Assembly (NCBI GenBank): GCA_016584495.1
Contig: WAID01000004.1
Span: forward strand, 2,418,001 to 2,482,000
Source: Celoporthe dispersa
Lineage: Eukaryota; Ascomycota; Sordariomycetes; Diaporthales; Cryphonectriaceae
Direction of reading: 5' to 3'
DNA length: 64,000 nucleotides
The translations under genes and the position numbers were made by a program. The notes below the pieces were generated by a model, which saw only the letters and a list, made by a program, of their open reading frames with translations, searched no databases and had not been told where the DNA came from. Shown here piece after piece: positions 11,389-22,001 of this stretch (position 1 is its first letter; the number at the start of each line of letters is the position of its first letter).

Positions 11389-13590
11389 ATGAAGGTCATT
11401 GATAGCGTCAAAGATGACCTGCGGACGGACGTGACCTGGAATAGGGTCGGCCGTCTGGCGGCTCAGGGCGCTCGAGCATTCCCTTCTGCCTCTACACAGT
11501 ACCTGCTGGACAAGGTACCTATCGTGCAGTGGCTTCCTCGGTACAACCCGCGATGGATCGTCAACGATATCATCGCGGGTCTGACCTGGGGCTGTTGCTC
11601 ATCCCGCAAGGCATATCATACGCTACCCTGGCGACGATACCTGTGCAGTATGGTCTCATGTCCAGCTGGTTTCCAGGTGCCCTATACACAATCATGGGGA
11701 CCACCAAAGGTGTGTCTGTCTTTGCCTCTTCTGTTTGTTTTCATGGAAAAGAAAAAAGAACCCAGGAAAAAAAGGGAGACCAAGCTTCTAACAAACCAAT
11801 CTCAATCAGACCTGTCCACCGGTCCAACCTCCCTCATCGGCCTTCTTACCGCCAAGGTCATCTTGTCTCTCGGCACGGATACCATTTACACCCCTCAGCA
11901 GATTGCATCCGCTGTCGCCCTCATGATGGGCGTATATGGAATGATCCTCGGGTTCCTGAAGCTCGGGTTCCTCTTGGAATTCGTTTCCATCCCGATCACC
12001 ACCGGGTTTATCTCTGCCGTGGCCATCACCATCATCCTGAACCAGATGGGCTCCTTCTTCGGCACAGACGTCTCATCTTCTGCAAAAGCCTACACCCAGA
12101 TCCGTGAGACATTCCAGTTCCTACCCCAGGCCAGCGGGCTCACCTGTGCCATCGGCTTCTCCGGGATACTGTTCCTCAAGCTTCTCGAGGAGGGCGGCAA
12201 GAGATGGGGCGACAGGTACAAAGTCTTCTGGATCCTGTCCATCACGAGAGCCTTCTTGGCCCTGGTGCTCTTCACAGGCATCAGCTACGCGGTCAACCAC
12301 AACCGGGACCCGGACAACTACCTCTGGACAGTAGTCAAGCTCTCATCCGACGGCCAGCAGGCCCCTGCTGTACCCTCAGGAGACCTCATACGCCAGGTCG
12401 CCTCAGGCTCCATCACCGTCTTCATCGGCGCCACCATCGAGCACACGGCCATCGCACGCGCCTTTGGCATCCGGAACAACTACGCTCCCGACCAGAGCCA
12501 GGAGCTCTGCTACTTCGGCGTGTGCAACTTCTTCAACAGCTTCTTCCACTCGATGGGCGTGGGCGGCGCCATGTCGCGGACGTCGGTCAACTCGTCATGC
12601 AAGGTCAAGTCGCCGCTGTCGGGCCTGTTCACGACGGGCGTGATCCTCGTGTGCATCTACGAGCTCTCGGGCACGCTGTACTGGATCCCCAAGACGACGC
12701 TGGCGGCCATCATCATCTGCGCCGTCTGGCCGCTCATCTACCCGCCCTCGGCCTTCTACCGCTTCTGGAAGACCTCGCTGGCCGACTTCATCACGTCCAT
12801 GCTGGCCTTCTGGCTGAGCCTGTTCTACTCCACCGAGTTTGGCATTTTCATCCCTATCGCCTTCAACATCGTGTACAACATCCTCCGCCAGACCTTCACC
12901 TCCCTGACCGCCTCGCCTGCGCCCGCGCGATCTGAGCTCGCCTCGTCGCTAGACGCCGAGAGGGGCCTGCCGCCGAGCCATATCGCCGACGGCATGTTGC
13001 AGGACGTTCACGTCTTCCGCTTCAGCGAGTCCTTCTTCTTTCCCAACTCGTACCGCCTCACGCAGCGCATCCTCGATTCGGTCCAGACCCACCATAAGCC
13101 CGTGTACGACGGCTCCCACGGCGCCGAGAGGGAGCGCAACTGGTCCGTCAGCGCGGAGAAGCGCCTGGACCGCCTGCGGAGGGCGGCTGGTGTCTCGGAC
13201 CCGAGTGTTCTGCCGCCCCTGGGCCTCGTGGTGCTTGATTTCGGCAGGGCGAACCATGTCGACACCACTTCCGTCTCGCACCTGAGGACTCTTGTCAACG
13301 AGGTCCAGCGGTATGGTGGAAAGGATGTTGAGTTCCGCTTTGTGGACATGACTCCCAATGTCAGATCGAGGTTTGCGCGGGCTGGCTGGCCGATTCTGGA
13401 TGCTCGCGATGCGTACGACGGGATGGAGAGCGACGGGATCGAAGCTACGGTTCTTTATCCGTCTGTCGCTGAGGCTGTCATGGCGCCTCGGATGGACAGG
13501 TTCTCCGAGGCTTTGGGGCTGGAAAAGCTGGAGAAGATGGATACGGCTGATACTGAGAAGGCCACCGCTTCATATCGGGAGAACGTGTGA
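11389..13590 (+). CDS. SulP-family sulfate permease with STAS domain, one apparent frameshift
   Basis: Plasma-membrane sulfate uptake carrier of the fungal sulfate permease type. The N-terminus (VQWLPRYNPRWIVNDIIAGLT) leads into the first transmembrane helices, but the text GLLLIPQGISYATLA follows one frame away. Adding one G to the G4 run at 11588-11591 reads LTWGLLLIPQG and restores it. Intron 11710-11809 (100 nt) then joins GTTK to DLSTGPTSLIGLLT. The frame through the intron is open only because deletion and intron together cancel, so the continuous 733-codon open frame is misleading; the corrected protein is about 700 residues. The core has many hydrophobic helices. The C-terminal STAS domain (LGLVVLDFGRANHVDTTSVS) binds and regulates in relatives. 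Confidence 0.92.
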   Translation: MKVIDSVKDDLRTDVTWNRVGRLAAQGARAFPSASTQYLLDKVPIVQWLPRYNPRWIVNDIIAGLTWGCCSSRKAYHTLPWRRYLCSMVSCPAGFQVPYTQSWGPPKVCLSLPLLFVFMEKKKEPRKKRETKLLTNQSQSDLSTGPTSLIGLLTAKVILSLGTDTIYTPQQIASAVALMMGVYGMILGFLKLGFLLEFVSIPITTGFISAVAITIILNQMGSFFGTDVSSSAKAYTQIRETFQFLPQASGLTCAIGFSGILFLKLLEEGGKRWGDRYKVFWILSITRAFLALVLFTGISYAVNHNRDPDNYLWTVVKLSSDGQQAPAVPSGDLIRQVASGSITVFIGATIEHTAIARAFGIRNNYAPDQSQELCYFGVCNFFNSFFHSMGVGGAMSRTSVNSSCKVKSPLSGLFTTGVILVCIYELSGTLYWIPKTTLAAIIICAVWPLIYPPSAFYRFWKTSLADFITSMLAFWLSLFYSTEFGIFIPIAFNIVYNILRQTFTSLTASPAPARSELASSLDAERGLPPSHIADGMLQDVHVFRFSESFFFPNSYRLTQRILDSVQTHHKPVYDGSHGAERERNWSVSAEKRLDRLRRAAGVSDPSVLPPLGLVVLDFGRANHVDTTSVSHLRTLVNEVQRYGGKDVEFRFVDMTPNVRSRFARAGWPILDARDAYDGMESDGIEATVLYPSVAEAVMAPRMDRFSEALGLEKLEKMDTADTEKATASYRENV

Positions 13591-14273
13591 AGAGAGAGAG
13601 TGGGAGAGAAAGAGAGAGAAAGGGTGAGAAAGAGGAGAGGGAAAAGAGAGATTGATCATGCCTGTGTGTGTGATATCTACTCTTGCAGAGTGTGTGACGT
13701 ATCATTGAGCTGGACTCGATCTGTCTTGTCGGGCTGGGTTCCAGTTACACGATCAAGCACAAAGGGAATACGGATTGGTTTCTTTTAGTTATTACTTGTC
13801 TCGCTTTCTTTTTGAGTGTCTTGTCAATACACATGTTTGGGATCCCACCAAGTGATTATCTCAGAGGTTAAGTTTGATGCCTCGAGTGAAATAATCTCTT
13901 CTCTTCTTCCAGGAGTGAAACAAAATGTTTCGGTTAATGACTATGCAAAAAATCATCTTTAGATGTCCACCTAACCGAGCTCTTGATTTATGCCTGAGAT
14001 TTGGTGAAGAGCGAAAGCTAGACTATTTACACATGGAAAAAAAAAACAAAAAAAAACAAGAAATCAGCATGAAATGCGCAATCTTGCTTTAATAAGAATA
14101 CTTCGAAACAGAAATAAACATACTCAAGATTCACACATGTATATAATGATATTACATACTACAAAGATGCTTCAACAAAACATGTCTTTTTTTATCTAAT
14201 GCCGTCCCTCGCTTCCCACTTGAGAGGCCCAGAATCCTCCTCCCTCCTCCCTCTCTTCTTTTCTCTCTTCTTT
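13591..14273. other. Intergenic between convergent genes
   Basis: Begins with a GA-rich tract (about 13592-13652) in the likely 3' UTR of the sulfate permease, then AT-rich sequence with an A-rich run near 14037-14062 and the pyrimidine-rich 3' flank of the DHODH gene. No gene seen. Confidence 0.5.
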
Positions 14274-15856
14274 CTATGCACTACCACCTTCCAACGTCTT
14301 CCTCATCTCGCCCTTTATCCTCGTGACAGTGCCCGCCCCGCCATAGACCATGCCGGTGTACACCATGGCCACACTCGCGCCGGCATTCAGAACCTTCAGC
14401 GCCTGCTCGCCGTTCTTGATCCCGCCGGTGGCGAAGATGACCTTCTGGGGTGCCTCCTTGGCCTTCCCGCCCTCGACCTGTCCAGTCGCCGTCCCATCGA
14501 CAGCCGGCACGGCGGCAGCAGCACCAACAGCAGGGGTGACCTCCGCCGGGTCTCGCATCGAGTAGCCGTCCAGCATCTTCCGATACCTCCCCACCAGGTC
14601 CAGCGTCCTCTCGAACATGGCCGGGCCGGAGAACCCACCCGTCTCCATCAGCGCGTCCCTCTCGCGCTGCATCAGCCGCACGCCCTCCGGCACAAGCCCC
14701 GCCCTCCGCTTGGTGGTGTTGCCGACGATCACGCCGTCGACGCCGCTCATGTACACGGCCTGGACGATCCCCTCCATCTGCGTGGCCTCGTCCTCGTCAG
14801 GCGACACCTTCACCATCACCCTGGGCTTTGTCCGCCTCTGTGTGCGCTGCGCCTCGCCCACCACGGCGGCGAGGATCCGGCCCAACGGCTCGGCGGCCTG
14901 CAGGTCGCGCAGGCCAGGCGTGTTGGGGGAGCTGACGTTGACGACCAGCACGTCGGCGTAGGGTGCAAGACGGTTCACGCAGTAGACATAGTCCCGCGCC
15001 ACGGCGTCCAGGTCCCGCTCGTCCGTCTCCTTCTGCTTCGCGACCTGCACGCACAGCAGCCGGCCCGGCAGCAGGCTTCCAGGAGGCACGTCCACACCCT
15101 CGCCGTCCAGGACGGCCCGCTCGGTGAGCCCGACGGACATGGCGAACCGCCTGACCCGCTCCCGCAGCCGAGCAGCCATGGCGTCGGCCCCACGGCTGTT
15201 CAGGCCGTACCGGTTGATCATGCCCTCGACGGCAGGCACGCGCCACACGCGCGGCTTCGGGTTGCCCCCTGCGGGCGCGGCGTGCACCCGCCGACCTCGA
15301 CCACGCCGGCGCCCAGGTCGAACAGGGCGTCGGGGATCTCGGCGTCCTTGTCCAGGCCGGCAGAGATGCCGATGGGGTTCGCCAGGGCGGTGTCGAAGAC
15401 GGTCACGGCGAGGTCGGAGGGCTCGCGGACGATGCCTGGGGTGCGGGTGGGCCGCTCTCGCGGGTTGAGGCCCAGCTCGCGGAGGAGCCTGAGGGCGCGG
15501 GTGCCGACATGGTGGGCCTCCTCGGCGTCGGGATAGACGGCGCGGAGGAGCGGAGGGACCAGCCACTGGTGGTAGGAGGCGCGGGTGTCGGTTGCGTAGA
15601 GGTAGAGGAGGGTGAGGGTCGCGGCGAGGGAGGTCGTGAAGGCAAGGGCCCCGAGGCGGAGAGGGCGGCGTGGAGGAGACGACGGCCGTGATCGAGGAGG
15701 AGCAGGAGCAGGCACAGCAGCTGTGGAAGAGGCCGTCGTCGTCGTCGAGGTGGGCCGTCGCGTGAAGACGGGCGACAGGCGAGGCCGAGCCGCTGATCTG
15801 GAGAGGCGGAGCGTGGCGAGATGAGGCGACAGACCTCGTGTTATCGGGTGCGCCAT
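14274..15856 (-). CDS. Dihydroorotate dehydrogenase, class 2 (mitochondrial), one apparent frameshift
   Basis: Oxidises dihydroorotate to orotate with FMN and quinone at the mitochondrial inner membrane (pyrimidine synthesis). The N-terminus is Arg/Ser/Pro-rich (presequence-like) and is followed by a single membrane anchor (LRLGALAFTTSLAATLTLLY). Family text includes ANPIGISAGLDKDAE (FMN site), NVSSPNTPGLRDLQ (catalytic Ser region of class 2), KVSPD, GVDGVIVGNTT and ATGGIKNGEQALKVL. A Pro/Ala/Gly-rich insert precedes IFATGGI. The frame breaks at a C5 run on the plus strand (15265-15269): GCTPRPQG is in one frame and GNPKPRVWRVPAVEG in the next. One more base in the run restores 528 codons including the stop. 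The start is MAHPITRG at 15856. A longer open frame beginning at 15959 contains an out-of-frame shadow of the N-terminal half. Confidence 0.93.
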
Positions 15857-16224
15857 GGTGCAGGAGGGCCACCGGACTGCATCCAGCACTCAATGGCTCT
15901 GTGGTGTGGACGAGGAGAGGTTGAAGATGACGTGACTCGTGAGCAAGAGAGGTATCCAAAACTTGAAGGTCCTAGTTTACGAGAACAACCCCCCCCCCTG
16001 GCATGTGGCCGGGATACAGTCCACAGTGCTCTTAGACACACTGTACGCGCGCAGAATTCAAGCGCCGACAGCACAGTACGAGTTCCTGTAGTCTTTAAAA
16101 GGTGCCGTCCTCGCTATTGTCTAATTTCTAACCTGGATATCCCAAGACGCCGTCTATCCTATTTATAACCCTTTTTAATCATGTGTATCCAGACTGTCTA
16201 TATTGTAGACCCAAGGCAGATGTT
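15857..16224. other. Short intergenic region
   Basis: DHODH promoter on one side and 3' flank of the Mpv17-like gene on the other; a C8 run occurs near 15990. No gene seen. Confidence 0.5.
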
Positions 16225-17072
16225 CTAGGTGGTGATCATGTCGACAGATGAGGGCGGTATCCTCCCAGCCGGTCTCTCTCTTGCTTCTGCCTCCTCCGCG
16301 AGCCTGTTCAGCCATGACAGATATGTCTGCCACCCGACGGCGATCGTGCCGGCAAATATAGATCGGTACTCGATAGGGACGAAGGTGAAGTTGATGGCGC
16401 TGACGGCGGGCCATACCTTGAGCGAGTTGATGATGCTGGTCGGCACGGTTCGTTTTATGCGCTCCCATATCTCGACGAGGTTGTCGCCGGCCAGGAATGC
16501 CTGCATTCCAAAAGAAATATGTGTTGAATAGGGGTGTAAAGAAGCACTGGTTGATCGAGATCTTGGTGGCTAGCGACAGGAGCCATGACGAGTAGTTGAA
16601 GTTGCGCGAGAGAAACATGAACCTGCGAGCCCGAGGTTGGTTGTTCAGCAGCGGCCAGGCACAAAAACAAAGACAGGATACCCTTCTCCTCTAGTAGGAA
16701 ATGCCGGCCTTACCATTCAAAGTTGGGGATCGAAACCAGGCCGCCGATGATCATTGACCTGCCCGTCCTCTCTGGGTCATAGGCCTTCCCGCTCATGTGC
16801 TGCGCAGAGACGTCGCCGAGGCAGAAGATGGTCAGCGACGTGCACAGCTGGACAATCCAAGGCCTCTTCCTCTGCGCGCGGCCGTATGCCTGTGTCGCGC
16901 GGGTCAGAGGGCCCAGCCTCAGCCAGAAGGGCACATCCGTCGCAGGCACATTGTTGGGTCCGGGAATGGGCGTCTCGGGCTTGTTGGACTGCCATCTTCG
17001 CTGCTGCTGGCGGGCGAGGGACTGGAGCTGCCGCCGCAGCATGACGCCGTGGAAGATCGCTGTGCCCGCCAT
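16225..17072 (-). CDS. Mpv17/PMP22 family membrane protein A, one apparent frameshift
   Basis: Small multi-span protein of the peroxisomal/mitochondrial inner-membrane Mpv17-PMP22 family. Exon 1 (17072-16714) holds a basic N-terminus (MLRRQLQSLARQQQRRWQSN, presequence-like), then WIVQLCTSLTIFCLGDVSAQ. Intron 16713-16623 joins PNFEW to FMFLSRNFNY. In exon 2 the frame breaks at the A4 run 16510-16513: FTPLFNTYFF is in one frame and MQAFLAGDNLVEIWERI in the next. Removing one base yields 252 codons including the stop. The family signature region is KVWPAVSAINFTFVPIEYRSIFAGTIAVGWQTYLS (only key parts matter: W-P, N-F, P-x-x-x-R). The start could be 17072 or 17042. A second family member lies at 49439-50652. 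Confidence 0.88.
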
Positions 17073-17470
17073 TCCTTGGTCTGCTGGCGGTGGAGAGGGT
17101 GGTCGGCGATCTCGAGGATGTTGGCATCTCCTCTTGGCCTGGAAAAGGAGAAGAGGGGTGGGTGCTTGGTTTTTGGAAAGAGAGGCAATTAAAACAAAGG
17201 GCCTCCCGAGAGACTCGACTGCGACTTGCGACAGTAAGCCGATCCCGCGCCGATGGACCCTTGTCTTGGAGATATTATAGGGCTGCAGGGGGGTTCCGGG
17301 CTGGTAATTACAAGCCCTACGCCCCCTCTGGTCAAGTGCTGAGTACAGCAGCTGGGCCCTGTGACCCTGAACCTGACCCCCTGACTCTGGCCCCATGAGA
17401 TATTACTACAAGGTAGATCACTGTGCATCCGTCCTCACTAATGTATGCAGTGCGCTAAGACATTAGCTAA

Positions 17471-17544
<74 letters not shown>

Positions 17545-18750
17545 GCTACATTAGGCCTGCGCTTTACTAGCCATGCTCTTCTCTTCGTTCTTGGGGATCA
17601 TCTGATCCAGGCCAGTTTGCGTCCTCGGAGAGACTAAGGATCGCAGCATTACCAGAGACATCAAAACACACAAACCATTTCACGTCCTGTATATTCGCAC
17701 GGGAAATATGTGGTCCTCAATACTCGGTACGTAGACACATAGTGGGTTACTAGTTGTTGTAGCGCCGGTATTCTAGGACCAAGCCCAGGGGATAGCACAA
17801 TGGAGTTGCTGTTGACAATCCACTTTGTCCTCTGCCACATGTACAAACAGACAATAACCAACATGTCCAGGCAGCAATCCTCTACTCCGTGGCAAGCACC
17901 TTGTTGTAACCACCTATCGAGGTTTGTTGAAGTACTACCTGTACACAAGTCTTGGCCTTTTGCACTCTGCTGCCCCTTGATTTGTGTGTCCCGGTGTCTC
18001 TGAGGCAATGTTTTCTCGCCGGGCCATAACATGGTTGATTGTGTTGCCGACCCATAACAAGCTTTTTATTCTCGAGATTCTACTTGATTGTAATTACATG
18101 GCCAATTTTTCTTCTACCTGGGTCTGACCTGCATCATCAGATCCATTGTGCTTGAGGTTGCTCCTTGCTCAGGAACTTTGAACAGTATAGATGTCTTTTA
18201 CATAAGAGGTAAAGAGTGTCTGGACGAGTCCATGCTTCCATTACAACGCTTTGCTATATCCCAGAACAATATCATAAAGTGTATGGGACTACAGACACAG
18301 GTCCTTTTGTGTTCAAGTTCATTTTGGTATAAAGGCTAATTATCATAATTACAATATAACAATTCTACAATATGCATATACTACTTTCTTTAGCACTGTT
18401 ATACACGAAGCTATAGAGACAGGTCTGTTGTAATCAACTTACACTTTTGTATCAATTCTCATTACCTGTTGTGCCATTTCAGCTGTCAACGTCGAGTCCT
18501 GCTTCTTGAACAGTAAGAATGTCTTCCCTCAAGACGACTGTTGCAAGTATTTGTCTGGCTTACAACACAATTACCTAGCTTGTTTTCATATGGACTGTTT
18601 ATTACTCCCAGAGGCAGTAGGTGTTCTGTAATTACTATATAAGAATATTTCCCATCTCCTGGGTTCACCTTCTGAAATCTTTCTCATTTCTCACCCAAGC
18701 TGAAGCACCTGACAGACAACCAAGAGCTTCCCTTCATCCGGCCATCCAGC
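17073..18750. other. Intergenic with CT microsatellite
   Basis: Holds the (CT)n tract listed separately and, from about 18000, AT-rich sequence forming the promoter side of the repeat-protein gene. No gene seen. Confidence 0.45.
17474..17544. repeat. (CT)n microsatellite, about 71 bp
   Basis: Dinucleotide CT run interrupted once by TTT at about 17525-17527. The length in the assembly may not be exact. Confidence 0.9.
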
Positions 18751-20649
18751 ATGGATCCTTCCCACAACCAGGACCACCAGGGCAGAGCCAGCCCTCCCAC
18801 GGGGGACACAGTGCCTGTACTCTCGGACCAACTCTCCCAGATGAAGTACCGGCTCTGGGAACGGCTGCCAGACAAGATATCCGACATGCATATCACATCA
18901 CCCATCAACCCAACCCCTGTCAAGCGCAAGAGCCCGGAGATCAGGGCTCCAAGCCCCCTTCGAGCGACAACGGCATGGCAGCCTTCCCTGACTTCAGCCA
19001 GGGGGAGCAGCGTGCTAACGAGCCCTGACAACATGCAGATGCACGCCCACAACCCACCGGGTGGTGTTCCCCTGCCCGACACTACAGGCAACAAGCGCCG
19101 CCGGTTGACGATGCCCAGCAATAGACCGGCCATCGTCAACCCGCCTCTGGCCAACCTCAACCCGCCTCTGGCCAACTTCAACCCGCCTCTGGCCAACCCG
19201 CCTGTGATCAACCCGTATAGGATCAACGCGACTGTGACCAACGCGCCTGGAATTCACATGCCTATGATCTACCCGCCTCTGGCTAACCCGCGCCCAGCCA
19301 ACCCGCCTCTGGCCAACCCGCCTGAAATTCACACGCCTGTGATCTACTCGCCTGTGATCAACCTGCCTCCGGCCAACGCTGCTCCAGGTCCAAGCCGCGC
19401 ACCACTACCACTACCACGACCAGCACCACCACCACCGCCGCAACAACAACGACAAGGTGCTATCCAGCAGCAGCAAGGAAGTGGTGACAATCTTGTTGCC
19501 GACATTGCTCTCTTGAGACACCTTCTCAGCGAGGACCTCCCTGATGCCTCCATGAACCACATCACCAGCATGGGAGACCTTGAGAGGTTTGAGCGCGCCC
19601 ACCGCAAGCTCGACAGGCCAATCACTGACATGGCGGCAGTCAATGACTTCCCCAATGACCCCCAGGAGCGGCTCAACCTAGCACGGCGCCTTATTACCGC
19701 CATGACCAACCTGACCGACATCGAGGACGCCGCTACCACCAAGACCGGCAAAGACAGCGCTGCGGTCCACTGTGTCAAGACCAAGAAGCCGATCGAGATG
19801 CAGATGGTCGCCTGGAAGCTCCTTCGCGCCATGTACAAGGCCCAGCTGAACGACCTTGACCTCCCGGCCAAGTTCACCACGAGCCGCGGACGGTATGACA
19901 CCTACATGGAGCGCTTCCAGGATGTCGAGGCCGGTCTCACTGCGAACAAGCTGCTGGTGCGCAGCGCCTTTGAGAGTGACCTCTGGATCGACAGGATCGC
20001 TGACCGCCCCAGGTATGAGCGGTCGACCAAGGTGCAGAACGAGCGCGGCAACAAGATTCAGCACAGCAAGCTGAAGTATGCCAGCAATGCGAAGCGGGAG
20101 AACCCGGATCTTGACTTTGTCGCCGATGCCGAAAACCCTGCTGGCCCTGCTGGCCCTGCTGGCCCTGCTGGCCCTGCTGCTTCCGCTGCTGCTCCTGCTC
20201 CTGCTCCTGCTGCTGTTCCTACCCTCCCTGCTGCTGCTCCTGCCCCTGCTGTCGCTGCTGCTCCTGCACCTGGACCACAGATCCAGATAGCCCAGCCTCT
20301 CCAGCCTTATGCCACTGGTACTTGGCACCACACTCCGCACAGCTTTTACCCCATGCCCAGTGCTGCTCCCATGGCTGCTCCCGCTGACCACCGATCGAGT
20401 GTGGCCCAGGGCAAACAGCCTGTCCGGTACCCTGCGCCTACTCCCACGCCCAGCTTTAGAGAGCCTCTGCCGGCCCTCCCAGCCTTCTACACTGGTGCCG
20501 GGCCTTCGAACACCCGAATGGCCAACACGGGCCAGCCTGGCCTTGACAACACCGATGAGTTTGACTGGATGCAGAGTTATGACGCTGCTCACCAACTGGG
20601 CGGCAACAACAACAACTTCGGGCCCTACAATGGTGGACCGAGCCGCTAG
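18751..20649 (+). CDS. Proline-rich repeat protein, unknown function
   Basis: Unrecognised 632-residue protein. Residues about 1-120 are polar and Pro/Ser-rich. About 125-215 is a run of degenerate short repeats built on NPPLAN and PVIxxP units; the DNA near 19138-19200 repeats with an 18-bp period. A Pro/Gln stretch follows. The middle (about 245-450) is charged, probably helical and not low-complexity (DNLVADIALLRHLLSEDLPD onward), so it may be the folded part. Then come GPA tandem units and an Ala/Pro-rich segment, with an Asn/Gly tail. No signal peptide or membrane span. The same frame stays open for 27 codons after the TAG at 20647-20649, up to a second TAG at about 20734, ending in an acidic FFDDE tail; see findings. 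Confidence 0.75.
   Translation: MDPSHNQDHQGRASPPTGDTVPVLSDQLSQMKYRLWERLPDKISDMHITSPINPTPVKRKSPEIRAPSPLRATTAWQPSLTSARGSSVLTSPDNMQMHAHNPPGGVPLPDTTGNKRRRLTMPSNRPAIVNPPLANLNPPLANFNPPLANPPVINPYRINATVTNAPGIHMPMIYPPLANPRPANPPLANPPEIHTPVIYSPVINLPPANAAPGPSRAPLPLPRPAPPPPPQQQRQGAIQQQQGSGDNLVADIALLRHLLSEDLPDASMNHITSMGDLERFERAHRKLDRPITDMAAVNDFPNDPQERLNLARRLITAMTNLTDIEDAATTKTGKDSAAVHCVKTKKPIEMQMVAWKLLRAMYKAQLNDLDLPAKFTTSRGRYDTYMERFQDVEAGLTANKLLVRSAFESDLWIDRIADRPRYERSTKVQNERGNKIQHSKLKYASNAKRENPDLDFVADAENPAGPAGPAGPAGPAASAAAPAPAPAAVPTLPAAAPAPAVAAAPAPGPQIQIAQPLQPYATGTWHHTPHSFYPMPSAAPMAAPADHRSSVAQGKQPVRYPAPTPTPSFREPLPALPAFYTGAGPSNTRMANTGQPGLDNTDEFDWMQSYDAAHQLGGNNNNFGPYNGGPSR
19138..19380 (+). repeat. Degenerate tandem repeat within the proline-rich protein gene
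   Basis: Units of the form AACCCGCCTCTGGCCAAC, 18 bp with substitutions, then looser copies encoding PVI/PEI/PPLAN segments. In-frame period of three codons or multiples. Confidence 0.8.
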
Positions 20650-22001
20650 CCAGCCTATGGCGACCTGGCTAGCCCTACCAGCCGGAGCTGGACGGGCGAG
20701 GGCGGCGAGAATGCGAACTTCTTCGACGACGAGTAGAGGTAGACAAGAGGACCGCTAGAGAAGAGGTCTCAGATTCAAGGGGGATAAGATAGAGACACTT
20801 TTAGGAAATAAGACTGCATGACACAAAATATTACCTTACTGATACCAGATAGAAGAATGCCAAAGCGCTCGGTTGCTGACATTTGCCAGCGCTCACATAG
20901 CTGGCTCCATAGAAGCAGGTATTTTTAACATAGAATCTTGCCAACACTGTCTACTTTTACTCTATCAACGCTAGTTCATTCCATCAAGTCTGATGCATAT
21001 TTGATATACTCTCAATGTACTAAGCTAGCAGTCACAAGGAAACTCTAGACCATTCTCCGGTAATTACCATCTCGATCTTTTGGGTGGCCCTGCTTACCAA
21101 CTCGACATTGTAGCCATGCACGAGACCTGAACCAAGTACACTAGACATTTACTCGACTCTTACTAAATGTAGGCCAGCCTCAAGGAGCGCGACTTAACCC
21201 GCTACAGCTACACCCTGGACGGGCCCGGCTGAAGTACATAGATTCCTAGAAACCCGTTTGCGTAGTTAATATACAATCACTTTCAAAGTTATACTTGGGA
21301 GAGCAACACCGTGTAAATGAGGTCAAAAGACTCAATTTAGGATTTAATTTAATTCCATAACGCCGCTTGATAGCCAACCCTCTCTATCCAAGGCTTATAA
21401 TTACATCTATGTACGCAGACTGATATTGCTTGTCCACGTCACACAATCCCAACCTCCCGCCCGTCGCCCAGGACCCCAACACAACAGGTATTCAAGAGAC
21501 AAGCTGTGTGTAGTTGCAAAACGGTTGGCCTGATCTTTTCAAAAGATTCGAGAGTGATACACGAAGGTATAACGCGGCGGCTGAAAGATCTCGCTTCAGG
21601 TGCTGACACGGTAACTCAGGCGACGCAATAAACAGCGCAGCCGTTCTCTCGCATATAAGTAGGGCAGAGTCCCTCCCTCATCGGACAGACCATAGTGTCG
21701 CCGTAAAAAAAAACCAAAAAAAAAAAACTCCCTCCAATTTTTTCAGCCAGACAAATTGAAAGCAATGCACAGACTTTCTGGCTTGTCTTATTCCAGACGC
21801 TTCCAATGCGGTGAAGCTGATACCTGCTGAACATCCCCGACTCAAGTGCTCGCTCCGTGCTTGACATCGAAAACAGCAGGTCTCGCTCTCGAGATGTCGG
21901 GTCGAGATGCGGCTCGTCGGCGGATGCCCCCTCAGCACCCGTCTCGTTGCCTCTTCATGACATCGGTAGTAGCCATGCCATTTGCCTCTGCCTCCCGAGC
22001 A
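20650..22001. other. Intergenic between convergent genes
   Basis: The first 87 bases are the possible coding extension of the repeat protein. The rest is AT-rich without a supported gene. Confidence 0.45.

Noticed and set aside
12204..12935. 243-codon frame rich in His/Arg/Leu
   Set aside because: Out-of-frame shadow of the sulfate permease gene.
14199..15536. 445-codon plus frame
   Set aside because: Antisense of the DHODH gene, biased composition from GC-rich third positions.
17474..17544. CT tract as part of a coding or structural RNA element
   Set aside because: Plain dinucleotide microsatellite without flanking structure.
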